From Ceratopteris richardii (lineage: Eukaryota > Streptophyta > Polypodiopsida > Polypodiales > Pteridaceae), in NCBI GenBank assembly GCA_020310875.1, contig CM035413.1:182038085-182102084 (forward strand): 64,000 nucleotides of DNA. Direction: 5' to 3'. Of the stretch, positions 50,296-60,998 are shown one piece after another. The position numbers and the translations under genes were made by a program. Numbering within the stretch: position 1 is the stretch's first letter; each line of letters begins with the position of its first letter. The notes under the pieces are model-generated. The model worked only from the letters and a program-made list of their open reading frames with translations, was not told the DNA's origin and made no database searches.

Positions 50296-52137
50296 ATGGG
50301 AGACTTCAACACTCAAATTGAAAAGCTAGACAAAGGTAACTATCAGCCATGGAGATTTAGGGTCTCCAACTATCTTATGGGCAAGGGCCTTTGGGGGTTG
50401 ACTAGTGGAAGTGAACCAAGACCTAGGTTGGATGAGAATCCAACCAATGACCAGAGAAGGGCCTTTAGGGAATGGAATGAAAGAGAAAAGAGGGTTATCT
50501 TTATTCTTTCCCAACACATTAGCAATAGCATGATCGGCCATATCCAAGACCTGGATTCAAGCATGAAGGTATGGGAGACACTTGAAAGGCTTTATTCAAC
50601 AAGCACCAAAGCAAGGAAGATCCAACTCAAGAATGAGCTCAACAACCTTAGGAAGAGCTCAGGGAGTAGCATAAATGACTACATACTTAAGGTCAAGGAG
50701 TTATCAGATGCGTTGGGATCCATTGGAAGCCACGTAGATGATGACGATCTTGTGGCTTATACTCTCAATGGTTTGAGAGATGATGAGAAGTGGAAACCCT
50801 TTACCACTTCAGTTTATGTAAGGGATAATCTTCCCGATTTTGAGCAATTGGTTGCTCTCATGGTCACCGAAGAAATGAACATAGGTGGAAGTTCAACTAA
50901 AAGCAAAGATGCACAAGTTTTCTATGCAGGTAATCAAAGAGGCAAAGGAAGACAAGGACAAGGAAGGGGCAAAGGAAGGTTTGGAGGAAGGCAAGGCCAC
51001 TCAAGAAATCAAGGACATGACCAAGGCACCTCATCACAAAGAGGAAGAGGAAGATCAAGAGGAAGAGGAGGAGGACATCAACAAAACAGGAATCAAGATG
51101 ACGAAGGATGTTACATATGTGGCAAGTTTGGCCACTATGCTAGAGATTGCTACCAAGGAGGAAACCAAAGGAACTATAATCAAGGTTCTTCATACAAAGG
51201 CCAAGGTAATTATGCTTCTACAAGTTCAGAAAATGACAATCTCTTGATGATGCACATGAATGGGAATTCAAGCAAAGTAGATAACACTTGGTATATTGAT
51301 AGTGGATGTAGCAACCATATGAGTTGCAATGCTTCTTGGTTTACTAATCTACATGTTCCCAAAGGTAAAGGACATGTAGAAACAGGTGATGATACAGCCC
51401 ATGAGATCTCCCATGTTGGAGATGTAGCTTTGGATGACAAGGAGGAAGGAAGATGTCTCAAGGATGTCTTGCATGTTCCTACCATCACAAAGAACTTGGT
51501 GTCCGTTGGGCAAATGGTTGAAAGAGGCTATCAAGTAAGGTTCAACAAAGGTGGATGCTTTGTGGAGAACCCTAAGCAAGGTTACAAGGTCATAGCAAGA
51601 GGAAAGAAGCAAGGGAGACTCTTCACTTTGGAGGTAAATTCTCATTCTACTCAACATGTCTACTTCACATATGGAAACAAGAGGATTTCGGAGTTGGACT
51701 TGTGGCACAAGAGGATAGGTCACATCAACATACAAAGAATGAAGGAAATGCAATTCAAGAGGCTGGTTGAAGGTCTTCCCAACTTCCAAGGACAAGGTAT
51801 GAAGCATTTATGTGAATCTTGTCAACTAGGGAAGCAAGCGAGACTTCCATTAAAGAAGAGTGGCTGCATAAGCCAACATCCATTGGAGTTGATACATACA
51901 GATGTGTGGGGGCCAACGAAAGAGCAATCCATTGGAGGTAACAAGTACTTTGTCACTTTTATAGATGATTGCACAAGGACGGTTTGGGTTTATTTCATCA
52001 AAAACAAATCAGATGTGTTTACATGTTTCAAAGCATTCAAGGCAATGGTAGAGAAGGAAACATGTACATATATCAAGAAGCTAAGGTCCGATGGAGGGGG
52101 AGAATATTTCTCAAATGAGTTTTTTCTGATTTTTTAA
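50296..52137 (+). CDS. Copia II gag, protease and integrase N-terminal part
   Basis: 613 codons. Gag (MGDFNTQIEKLDKGNYQPWR, UBN2-type) occupies ~1-200. An RGG-rich basic region (GRGKGRFGGRQG, RGRGRSRGRGGG) precedes the CCHC knuckle CYICGKFGHYARDC (~275). Protease WYIDSGCSNHM is near 335. Integrase zinc region (HKRIGHIN...CESCQLGK) and HTDVWGP, FIDDCTRTVWVYF and RSDGGGEYFSNEF follow. The start Met lies 248 bp after the primer site, a normal copia leader length. Function: capsid, processing and integration. Confidence 0.85.
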   Translation: MGDFNTQIEKLDKGNYQPWRFRVSNYLMGKGLWGLTSGSEPRPRLDENPTNDQRRAFREWNEREKRVIFILSQHISNSMIGHIQDLDSSMKVWETLERLYSTSTKARKIQLKNELNNLRKSSGSSINDYILKVKELSDALGSIGSHVDDDDLVAYTLNGLRDDEKWKPFTTSVYVRDNLPDFEQLVALMVTEEMNIGGSSTKSKDAQVFYAGNQRGKGRQGQGRGKGRFGGRQGHSRNQGHDQGTSSQRGRGRSRGRGGGHQQNRNQDDEGCYICGKFGHYARDCYQGGNQRNYNQGSSYKGQGNYASTSSENDNLLMMHMNGNSSKVDNTWYIDSGCSNHMSCNASWFTNLHVPKGKGHVETGDDTAHEISHVGDVALDDKEEGRCLKDVLHVPTITKNLVSVGQMVERGYQVRFNKGGCFVENPKQGYKVIARGKKQGRLFTLEVNSHSTQHVYFTYGNKRISELDLWHKRIGHINIQRMKEMQFKRLVEGLPNFQGQGMKHLCESCQLGKQARLPLKKSGCISQHPLELIHTDVWGPTKEQSIGGNKYFVTFIDDCTRTVWVYFIKNKSDVFTCFKAFKAMVEKETCTYIKKLRSDGGGEYFSNEFFLIF

Positions 52138-54150
52138 TGGATCAAGGCATCAAGAGGCAAGTAACATGCAGGTACACACCCCAACAAAATGGAGTAGCAG
52201 AGAGAAAGAATAGATACATTGCCGAGATCGCTAGAGCAATGCTTAATGAGATGAATGTACCTAACATGTTTTGGAGTGATGTAGCAAATACCACCGTGTA
52301 TCTAATGAATAGGGCTCCTACCTCAAGGATCCATGGCTTGACACCATATCAAGCCTATTATGGTAAGAAACCTCATCTTTCCCACTTGAAGATATTTGGA
52401 TGTACTTGTTATGTACATGTGCCAAGTGAATTGAGGCACAAGCTACAACCAAAGGCAGAAAAGTGTGTGTTTCTAGGATATTCAAATGATCATAAAGGTT
52501 ACAGGTGCTTCAACCCAAACACAAAGGACTTGAGGATATCAAGGGATGTAGCATTTGATGAGCTACTCCCTTGGTATAAGAAGTATGATTGTATGCAGGA
52601 CTATGAAGAAGAAAAGCATGGACATGAGGAAGAACAAATCGACCTAGAGCTAAGCGGCCCAAGGTGTTCCATCAATGAAGATAGTTCAAGCATGAACTCA
52701 CCATGGAGGGGGAGATCTTCATCAAGCTATGAAGCACAATCAATCAACAAAGGCAAAGCAACATTGGTGGAGTTGGATGAAGAAGGTAATGAAGTTGAAG
52801 ATGATGAAGGACACATGATGGAGAAAGAAGCCACGTCAAAGAAAGAGATCAAGTTCCCAAGGCAAAGGAGGTTTATTCCTCCAAAAGGTGAAGAAAGGAA
52901 GTCTTCTAGAGTTAAGTATCCAACTCAAAGGTTTACTTATGATTCATACATGGCAACACATTATGCATATATGAACAAAGTAGTAGAAGATCATGAGCCC
53001 GATTGCTATGAAGATGCAAGCAGGTACACCGAATGGAAAGAGGCAATGCAAGAAGAGATCGACGCACTTGAGGAAAATCAAACATGGACTCTAGTGCCCA
53101 AGAAGGAGAACATGAAGGTAATAGGTAATAAGTGGGTGTATAAAGTAAAGAGGAATTCAGATGGATCTATTTCTAGGTTCAAAGCAAGATTGGTGGCCAA
53201 GGGTTTTGCACAAACCTATGGAGTGGACTTTGAAGAGACATTCAGCCCCGTGGCAAAGATGAGCACCATTAGGACACTCATTGCAATGGCTGCTAGCAAA
53301 GGATGGAAGCTCTTCCAATTGGATATCAAGAATGCCTTTCTCAATGGAGACTTGGAAGAAGAGGTATACATGGAGCAACCACTAGGTTTTGTTCATAAAG
53401 AGTTCCACATCATGTTTGTAGGTTGAAGAAGGCACTTTATGGCCTAAAGCAAGCTCCAAGGGCTTGGAACCAAAGATTGGTGGACTATTTGATCAAATGT
53501 GGTTACAATCAATGCAAGGCGGATCCATCTCTCTTCATCAAACAAAGAGGAGAACTTGTGGTCTACATGTGTGTGTATGTAGATGATCTTATCATTACAG
53601 GTAATGATACAAAGGGCATTGAGGAGATCAAGGCAAAGCTTGGAAAGGAGTTTAGGATCTCTGATCTTGGAGACCTTAGGTATTTTCTTGGCATTGAAGT
53701 TGTATACAAAGAAGAAGGTATTATGCTCATACAAAGGAAGTATATTCTAGACCTACTTGAGAGGTTTGGGATGCTACATTGCAAGCCTATTTCAAATCCC
53801 ATGGAAGTTAATGTAAAGCTAAGCTCCATTGATGGAGAGCCATTAGAGGATGTAACTTTGTATCGATCTATTGTAGGCTCTTTCAATTATGCCACAATAA
53901 CCAGGCCCGACATAGCATATGGAGTTGGAGTTTTTCACAATTTATGCATAGTCCAAGGACTACACACTTGCAAGCTGCAAGAAGAATGTTGAGATATCTC
54001 AAAGCCACTATAAATGAAGGATTGTTCTACTCATTTGATGATGATATGCAGGTCAAAGCTTATTCCGATGCCGATTGGGCCGGTTCAAAGGAAGATAGAA
54101 GGAGTACAAGTGGTTACCTAGTCATGCTAGGTAGCAAGATCATCTCATTG
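52137..54150 (+). pseudogene. Copia II integrase end, RT and RNase H
   Basis: YTPQQNGVAERKN (catalytic Glu region), the integrase C-terminal HKLQPKAEKCVFLGYS, an acidic linker, RT (WVYKVKRNSDG, ARLVAKGFAQ, LDIKNAFLNGDL, YGLKQAPRAW, YVDDLIITGN) and RNase H (YSDADWAGSKEDRRSTSGY). The order INT before RT is diagnostic of Ty1/copia. Confidence 0.85.
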
Positions 54151-54158
54151 GGTAGCTA

Positions 54159-54568
54159 TGTTGTAAGGGCTGGTTCTCCTTCTCTATGTATCCATTTGCT
54201 ATGATTTTGGTGTCATTGGGTAGCTATTAGAGTGCTCTAAAGTTGACTCAAGTTTGAGATTCATTCTCTGTATAATCTCTGAGAAAAGTTTGTTGGAGTG
54301 AAGTGAGGTCTCTGCTTGACTAGCAGTTGTGAGCATTCAACTAGCTCATGTTGTAGACATTGTTTCTCTTTGTGTAAGCATCCATTTCAAGTGAAATTTG
54401 TTTTGTTGGAAAGCCCTTGGTGTCTACTACAGGTCTACAAAAGCTCACTGGAGTTCTCTCATAAGCTCTGAGTAAGAGCATTTTTGGTGTGCAGAGGTCA
54501 AAGAAGGATACCTGTGGAGGTCATTCGCGCTTCATCGTTGCTTAGGGGTTGAGATACTTCCCCCATCA
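54159..54568 (+). repeat. Copia II 3' LTR copy
   Basis: 410 bp matching 49624-50034 with about two differences by eye, ending CCCCCATCA like the 5' LTR. It corresponds to the second and third internal repeats of the 5' LTR. Confidence 0.88.
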
Positions 54569-55561
54569 AAAAGATGGACTTAATCTTGAATCAAATGACA
54601 AAGAAAATGCTAAAAATGCAAGTGCATAATCTCACATTTTGATTTGGACCAAATGAATCACCAAGAAATAGTTCCAACTCAAATCCATGGAGTGGAAGAT
54701 TGCATGGAAATTGTAGTCCAATAAATTCATCAAATATATCCAAGAAAGGTAAAGAAAAGCTTTCTACTGGTAGTAAAACATGTGCAAGTTTTGAAGACGT
54801 TGATGGAGATTCAAGCGGTTCAAAAAAGAGTCTTGATGAGGAACTTGGATTTCCCTCTATGAAGACTCAAGGAGTAAGAAAGGCACATGCAAATGATACA
54901 AGGAGAAGGGACCCAATTCTTACGAGATCTAGGAAAATGCAAAATTTAGTGCAACGATTGACATATGATAGTCACATGGCTCGTCCTTGTGCCTACATGA
55001 CAAAGGTAATACAAGATGCAGAACCTTCTTGTTTTGAAGATGCAATTGGAAATGCAGATTGGGAAAAAGCTATGGATGAGGAGATGGTTGCACTTTATGG
55101 AAGTAATACATGGAAGTTGGTTCCATTACCACAAGGAAAGAAACCCATACGCTGCAAATGGGTTTACAAGGTAAAGCACAATGCTAATGGTAGCATAAGA
55201 AGCTACAAAGCACGATTGGTAGCAAAAGGATATGCACATACATATGGCATTGATTATGAGGAAACATTGAGCCCTGTAACTAAAATGTCCACTATCAAAA
55301 CACTTGTTCCATTAGCTATAGCAAAGGGATGGAATTTGCATGAGATGGATGTCAAGAATGCTGTCCTACATGGTGAGTTACATGAAGAAGTATATATGGA
55401 CCTGCCACAAGGATATGAAGAATCAAAGCACCCAGAATATGTTTGCAAGTTGCAAAAGGCTTCATATGGGTTTAAGCAAGCTCCTCGTGCATGGCATGCA
55501 AGGATTGTTGATTACTTAAGGACCATTGGGTTTTCTATGTGTGATGCAAATCATTCACTAT
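54569..55561 (+). mobile_element. Ty1/copia element I, right fragment (RT), broken
   Basis: Continues Copia I after the Copia II insertion. A linker (RRDPILTRSRKMQNLVQRL) leads into RT: EEMVALYGSNTWKLVPLP, KWVYKVKHNANGS, ARLVAKGYAHTYGIDYEETL, MDVKNAVLHGEL, EEVYMDLPQGYE, YGFKQAPRAWHARIVDYL. It ends before the YVDD box, where the Copia III LTR starts. Confidence 0.82.
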
Positions 55562-55783
55562 TGTTGATATATTTAGGTAGTGATGTGTGTGAACACTCTA
55601 GGACGGTCGAGGCACTTTTTCCCCTCTTTAGGAGGTTCCCCCCCCCTTGTATATATGCGTATTGCCCTAATGGGCTACTTATCTTTGTACATTCTCTAGT
55701 AATACATTCATTCTTGTGTGTTGTGCTCCAAGCTTCTTCTTCTTCCTTGTGCAGTTCGCGTGCTTCCGCAGACGTCTAACTCC
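55562..55783 (+). repeat. Copia III 5' LTR (approximate edges)
   Basis: About 222 bp starting TGTTGATAT, with a TATATAT box (55650-55656) and ending near CTCCA, seven bases before the primer site. The exact edges are uncertain because no second LTR is in the window. Confidence 0.55.
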
Positions 55784-55789
55784 AAAAAT

Positions 55790-55800
55790 TGGTATCAGAG
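55790..55800 (+). other. Primer-binding site, initiator tRNA-Met type (Copia III)
   Basis: TGGTATCAGAG, the plant copia primer site, followed by the leader to the gag start at 56142. Confidence 0.88.
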
Positions 55801-56141
55801 TAGGTCGCCGCTTCATCTAGGGCATCGTCGACACTCCTCCTGTTGCAGTCTCAGATTCGCACGAATTTGGTGAGCATACTCAGGGTGTTTCAAAGATCAA
55901 AACAGCTTTGCTGTGTGGTGCCGAAATCGTGATCTGAGCTCGTTTCGGCCTCCGAACACACTATCGCAGTGCTTGTGTAGGATATTTTGTCTTTTTGTGC
56001 CAAAGGTATATACCTATTTTGATTCGCCAGTATAAGCGTCTCAAAGTCTGCTACAGGTTTAGCAAAACTCGTCTGGGCAGTTCCGTTCAACATTTTGAGA
56101 TACAGTCAATTTTTTGCATCAAGGTATTTTAATCACCGACC

Positions 56142-57191
56142 ATGGCTGAAAGCAATGATGTATTTCATATGTTGGCTGTTGAGGATAAGTTGGATGGTAC
56201 CAACTACCCATTATGGGCTTATATGATGCGACATCTATTGGTTGCAAAAGGACAGTGGAACATTGTGCAGGGTGTTGAAAGACATCCTGTTACACCTGCG
56301 ACTACATGTACTGCAAATATAGGTGCCGAAGCTGATGGAGATGGTGTCGAAGATGATATTCTGCAGATTCCTATTCGTGCTGCTGTTTCTATAGCACCTA
56401 TTGTGGAGCAAATTTGTTGGGATGGAAGAGATGCTCAAGCACATGCATTGATAGCTTTTTCTGTCAAACGTGCTATTATTCCTCACATTTGCTCTTGTAG
56501 AATAGCAAAGGATGCTTGGGATACACTTACCACATTGTACCAGGCTAGGAATGAGGCTCGTGTTGCTTACCTCCAAAAACAGTTGGAGAGTGAGCACATG
56601 AATGAAGGTGATTCTATGGATAGTTTTGTAACAAAGACCAAAGACTTGAAGGAACAATTGATTTTTGTTGATGAGGTTATACGAGATAGCTCACTTTTGC
56701 AAACCGTTCTGAATGGTCTTCCTGATTCATATCCGAGTTTTGCTTCTACTCTTCAATTGATGATGAAAGGCAATCCAAATGCCTTGTCATTTGAGGAGTT
56801 AGTCTCTGTTCTGTTACAAGAAGATCAGTCCAGGAAGAATAGGTCCATTATGCGTGTTGCAGATCAAGCTTTCCTGGCTAGTCAGAAGGGCAAAGGAAAA
56901 TGGAGCTCTTCTACTAGTAAGCAGAAATATGCAAATCCTGCACATTCGAAGAACCAGGATAAAGATGAGAAGAAATCAGAAAAGCAGAAATTGTTTTGCA
57001 AGTACTGTAAAGGGAATGATCATATCATAAAGAACTGTCCAAAACTGGCTGCAAAAGAGGCAAAGAAAAAGGAGGCTGGAATGGTTGTTGCAGAAGCCTT
57101 TACACCAAAAATAGATTTTTCTAATCTTGTGCAGGAAGAAGAATGGGTGTTTACTACTGTTTGTAGTTTTGAACCATCTTCTCATGAGTAG
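56142..57191 (+). CDS. Copia III gag
   Basis: 349 codons. MAESNDVFHMLAVEDKLDG, NYPLWAYMMRHLLV and a UBN2-type gag domain (AWDTLTTLYQARNEARVAYL, NEGDSMDSFVTKTKDLKEQL, VLNGLPDSYPSF). A lysine-rich stretch precedes the CCHC knuckle CKYCKGNDHIIKNC (CX2CX4HX4C, residue ~286). It forms the virus-like particle and binds element RNA. The start follows the leader directly and the protein begins like other copia gags. This frame is intact. Confidence 0.85.
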   Translation: MAESNDVFHMLAVEDKLDGTNYPLWAYMMRHLLVAKGQWNIVQGVERHPVTPATTCTANIGAEADGDGVEDDILQIPIRAAVSIAPIVEQICWDGRDAQAHALIAFSVKRAIIPHICSCRIAKDAWDTLTTLYQARNEARVAYLQKQLESEHMNEGDSMDSFVTKTKDLKEQLIFVDEVIRDSSLLQTVLNGLPDSYPSFASTLQLMMKGNPNALSFEELVSVLLQEDQSRKNRSIMRVADQAFLASQKGKGKWSSSTSKQKYANPAHSKNQDKDEKKSEKQKLFCKYCKGNDHIIKNCPKLAAKEAKKKEAGMVVAEAFTPKIDFSNLVQEEEWVFTTVCSFEPSSHE

Positions 57192-57352
57192 TGCATGTCT
57201 GCAATGGACTCAGATGTTTGGTACTTTGATAGTGGTGTGACCAAACATATTACCTCGCAACACAGTTTCTTCTCTTCACTCGAGCTTGCCCCTACAGGGC
57301 ATACTGTCACATGCGCCAACAACTCCTCTTATCCTATTATGGGACACTCTTT
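57192..57352 (+). pseudogene. Copia III protease start
   Basis: Encodes WYFDSGVTKHIT (the copia aspartic-protease DSG box) and CANNSSYPIMGHS, then stops matching copia at about 57352. Confidence 0.75.
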
Positions 57353-57435
57353 CTAGCAGATGCTCAATGATAGGAAGTAAATAGTTGTCTCGAATAGTGG
57401 CTGCATTAACCTTCTTCAAGTTAATACACACACGT
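57353..57435 (-). mobile_element. Gypsy RT scrap at the junction
   Basis: About 80 bp that match, on the same strand sense, E2 25444-25526 (the RT region coding for PLPITEHLLERV and the strand before it) with about 85% identity by eye. It lies between Copia III and the LTR of E5. Either E5 inserted into an older gypsy copy or this is filler at a repair junction. Confidence 0.75.
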
Positions 57436-58348
57436 TGTCGGAAAGTTTTCAACTTTCCAGTAGATGACCAGATAAAATAAAATTAACTTAATTCGTGAAT
57501 TCTAACCTTTTATATCACTGTTGATTAGTTGTTCTGGATTGAATTAACTACTTTTGAAGTGTTTGCAGGTACAGGAAATGATAAAGAATACATGTTCATA
57601 TTATGGTTTACCCTAAACTGCTTAAATAATGTGTGTTTAGGCCATAGAAGTATTGAATTATGGGTTTAAGACCCTAGGTTTATGTTTAATCTTGTGCATT
57701 TAAGATAGGAGCATTAATTCTTGGTTCATGTTAGGGTTTAACTAGGTATTCAATTGATTTTCAAAGGGTTCTAATGGGTTTCTTATGGGTTTCAAATAGG
57801 TTTTCTAGGGTTTTACTATATTTAAAGGGTTAAAATCAATGTTATTTAAATACATTAATATATAAATTAAATATTTATGTATTACAAATTAAACTATGCT
57901 ATTAATAATTACTTTAATCATATGTGTGCATTTAAATACTAAGGCTCTAATTAATTAAATTCTTATCCTAAGCTTAACTTACCTAATTTATTTAATTAAA
58001 AAATTTAGGGTAATTGAATTAAAATTATAAGTCAAGTGGATAAATAACTAGTGGTCTATATGAGTACTAGGAAAAAGAATGGTTTATATAAGATGTGTAA
58101 CTAAAGTGATTTAAGGAGTGGTTTGAGTAAATGATGCAATTAAAGGAAGCTAAAGAGAAACTTTAAATGAATGGTGTATATGAAAAAGGTTAAAAGAATG
58201 GAGTAAGTGAGTTGTGTAAATAAAGTCAATTTAAAGTGTGGTGAAAGTAAGGAGATTAAAGTGTGGTTGTAGATTAAAAGTTAAAACCAAAAGAGTGGAT
58301 TAGGAAGGACTTGTGTATGTATTTAAATGTGTGTTGAGCTCAAGTTTC

Positions 58349-58366
58349 TCCTATTGTTTTTGGCAG
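58349..58366 (+). repeat. 18-bp direct repeat, first copy
   Basis: TCCTATTGTTTTTGGCAG, identical to 60446-60463. Followed by GTACTG, so it also resembles a CAG/GTA splice donor. Confidence 0.8.
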
Positions 58367-58527
58367 GTACTGTCTCCTGCTCTTTACTTTCTTCTGTTTT
58401 TCCTTCTTTCTCATTAGACCCTCCTCGTGATCGGGATATTAAGCCATCATGTACTGCTGTTGATTGTCCAGCTGGAAGCATGCCCATGCCTATTCCATGG
58501 CTTGGTCTTGGTCCCTGCAGCATTGCG

Positions 58528-58613
58528 TATGTGTGTGTATGTGATATGTGTGTGTGTGCGTGTATGATGTGAGAGAGAGAGAGAGAAGAGAGAGAGAAGA
58601 GAGAGGGCAGTAG
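58528..58613. repeat. GT and GA microsatellite
   Basis: TGTGTGTATGTGATATGTGTG-type repeat followed by a GAGAGAGA/GAAGAGAG run. Confidence 0.85.
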
Positions 58614-58643
58614 GAAGATCAGCAGTGGAGTCTTGAAGATCGT

Positions 58644-58923
58644 AGGGGAAGGCCGATTCATGCATGATGCACAGTAGGGAAGAATTTTAGCGCCAGATTC
58701 TGACGTTGATCATATAATTTGGTGCTGCTCCGAGTCAATTCTGAATCGACATGAAGCAACACGCAAGGCAGAAAAGTGAAGGGGAAGGCTGATTCATGCA
58801 TGATGCACAGTAGGGAAGAATTTTAGTGCCAGATTCTGACGTTGATCATATAATTTGGTGCTGCTCCGAGTCAATTCTGAATCTACATGAAGCAACACGC
58901 AAGGCAGAAAAGTGAAGGGGAAG
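58644..58923. repeat. 136-bp tandem duplication in the E5 LTR
   Basis: Two adjacent ~136-bp copies starting AGGGGAAGGC (58644 and 58780), plus the first 8 bp of a third. The copies differ at about three positions by eye, so the duplication is recent. Confidence 0.9.
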
Positions 58924-60445
58924 ACATGCATATGGGAGGCTAATCCATGAGGACTTTTGGTTTTCTATGCGCTTGATCTGAAGCGGGTGGGATCGGAACT
59001 CCAGAGGAGGAGGCATCACTTGGCACAAATAGGGGGGAAAGTTGCTAATTGGAAGAACGCGAAGGGGAACATAATTTTCTGATAGTATATGCCACCATCT
59101 ATGGAGTCTTATTCGTCTTCAGTTGTTCAGTGATGCGCTAACAACGGCATTTGTTTTGGAAGCTCCGATCATTAAACATATCCTCCGATGCCATCATCTA
59201 GAGTTTTCCATGTGCTCTAAAGATCTCTGACACTCAGTTCTCTGTGATTCATCTGACTACGGCGCTCAGCCATCTCCTACAACACCCAAATCTGAAATCT
59301 GATGCTCTCTGATATATCTGATGGAGTGCTGATAAATTCAAGGGGAGGAGTGGCGGAGAAACTTGTCTTTCTCTCTACTAAGTGCTGAACGCTGCCAAGT
59401 CTGTCGGAAGGAGGAGTCGGAGAAATGTTGCGCTCTGATGTGCTAAAAAAAAATCCTTGATGTTTATGCTGATGAAAACCGCGTGAACAATTTCTGATTA
59501 AAAGACCATTTGACTGGATAATCTTTAGTTCTTTCACTATACATGAGCTTCAAGCTGGTCTACAGACAGGCGTTGGGGAAGATGGAAATAGCGTGAAGGC
59601 AGCACTGGAAAAGGCTAATACATACGCTCTAACCTCTATCTGCGGGAGGGGGATTTCAGGATGGAGGAAAATCATAGATGTGTGACGATCTCCTGTAGTG
59701 ACTCCTCTCGTCTGCTGTTGTCCTTAACTTAGCATAGGTCTTCTCCTTATTAGTGCAGCTTAATAATAATTTGTCCAATAAATTTCGGTAAGGAGACAGA
59801 AGATGTTTTCGAGGCATAATCACAGCCTGTTCTGGAGGCGAAGCATAAGATCGAGGAGACGCAGATGTAACTGTATAGCATAGCTATAAATAGATACATA
59901 GTTGATTATGCATGTATAGATGGTATGTGTGTATGCATGGTTAATATGCATGATCATGAATGTACATGAGTGCATCTATGTGTGAATGTATGCATTGCTA
60001 TGCATGATAACTTGTTAGTAGATACATATATATAAATGTGTGACAAGTATAAATAAATGATTATGTGAAGCATGTGAATGTGCATGAGCATGTATGATGT
60101 GAATGCATGAGAATGGGCATGTGCTTAATGTGCATAATGCATGAAAAGTGTATTAGCATATACATGAGTTGTGTATGAGTATGGATGATGAATGTATGAG
60201 TTAGTGTATGAGAGTAGTTGAAAGTAGGTTAGCATACATGTATAAATGTGTGTTACCATATTTATGAAAGTATATTAGTATGTATAAGATTATGTGTTAA
60301 CATGTGCATTAGCATATATTAGCATTTGAAAGCATGCATGTGAAGTGCATTAGTATGTATGAGGAATGTATGCATTAGATGTGAAATGCTTTAATGAATG
60401 TAATGTCTTTTAAGTTTCTTAATGGTTCTTATAACTTTACTAACA

Positions 60446-60463
60446 TCCTATTGTTTTTGGCAG
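60446..60463 (+). repeat. 18-bp direct repeat, second copy
   Basis: Identical to 58349-58366; the TTTTTGGCAG end resembles a splice acceptor. Confidence 0.8.
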
Positions 60464-60980
60464 ACATTCAAAGCAAAAGAATCGAAGAGCATCGTGGCAA
60501 AAAGTGGAGAATTCAACAAATCAATTAACCGATAATCTGATTTAAATCTATAGACATTATCCTTGATTAAGCTTTGTATAGGATTCACTTATTGTTAGCA
60601 ATCTTTTAGAGAAATTATATCATTGCTTTATAGCATTGTAATCATCCATTATTGTCATTAGCATTAATTCAATTCTAATTTTCATTATCATTTTTGTCAA
60701 TGTTATCTGAAATCGTTGAAGAAACTTTGATATTACCTATATCTCAAGAAGCTATTGATAGATATAAAGAAGTCCAGCCTTACGGTTCTTAGACGTTTAA
60801 AGTGTTACAATTATCTACTCCATATTTCCTAGATTTAAGAGTAATTTAGAATTTCTGATACCTTAGACGAAAGAAAAATATACCTAAAACACCTACGATT
60901 GTCTCATACACCCTGCGTGTGTCGAGGGATTTAGTGGCTGACTGATCCACCAGCCTTATGTCCGCAACTTCCCGACTATT

Positions 60981-60998
60981 TGGTGAACCCGACGTGAA
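60981..60998 (+). other. Primer-binding site, tRNA-Trp type (E5)
   Basis: TGGTGAACCCGACGTGAA is the complement of the plant tRNA-Trp 3' end as I recall it (18 of 18). It lies right after the LTR. Confidence 0.75.

Larger units (their letters stand above)
49183..54568 (+). mobile_element. Ty1/copia element II, young, broken in about three or four places
   Basis: 5' LTR (49183-50034), initiator-Met primer site (50036-50047), leader, gag-pol in copia order (gag, PR, INT, RT, RNase H), and a shorter 3' LTR copy (54159-54568). The shared 410 bp of the two LTRs differ at about two positions by eye, so the insertion is recent. It lies inside Copia I. The flanking 5-mers (GAGGC and AAAAG) do not match, so no clear target-site duplication is seen. 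Confidence 0.88.
55562..57352 (+). mobile_element. Ty1/copia element III, 5' part only
   Basis: Short LTR (55562 to about 55783), initiator-Met primer site (55790-55800), ~340-bp leader, gag, and the beginning of protease. It ends where a gypsy scrap and E5 begin. Its gag is a different copia family from Copia II. Confidence 0.8.
57436..60977 (+). repeat. E5 5' LTR, about 3.5 kb, possibly enlarged by an insertion
   Basis: Starts TGTCGGAAAG; ends near CTTCCCGACT, an imperfect inverted repeat of the start, three bases before the primer site. AT-rich in the first 900 bp. An 18-bp direct repeat (58349-58366 and 60446-60463) brackets 2.08 kb; without it the LTR would be about 1.44 kb. It also holds a GT/GA microsatellite, a 136-bp tandem duplication, and a TG/AT-rich stretch (59880-60410) with many ATGCATG words. 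No gene is supported; the short open frames are chance. Confidence 0.65.

Noticed and set aside
55254-56657. Minus-strand open frames opposite Copia I RT and Copia III gag
   Set aside because: Antisense shadows of copia coding sequence; no domains.
58323-59537. Short open frames in the E5 LTR (for example 58327-58572)
   Set aside because: Low complexity or unconserved, overlapping microsatellite and duplicated sequence; no start context or domain to support a gene.
58367-60445. LINE or SINE insertion between the 18-bp direct repeats
   Set aside because: No poly(A) or simple-repeat tail before the second copy, no RT or endonuclease motifs and no pol III boxes recognised; kept only as an open observation.
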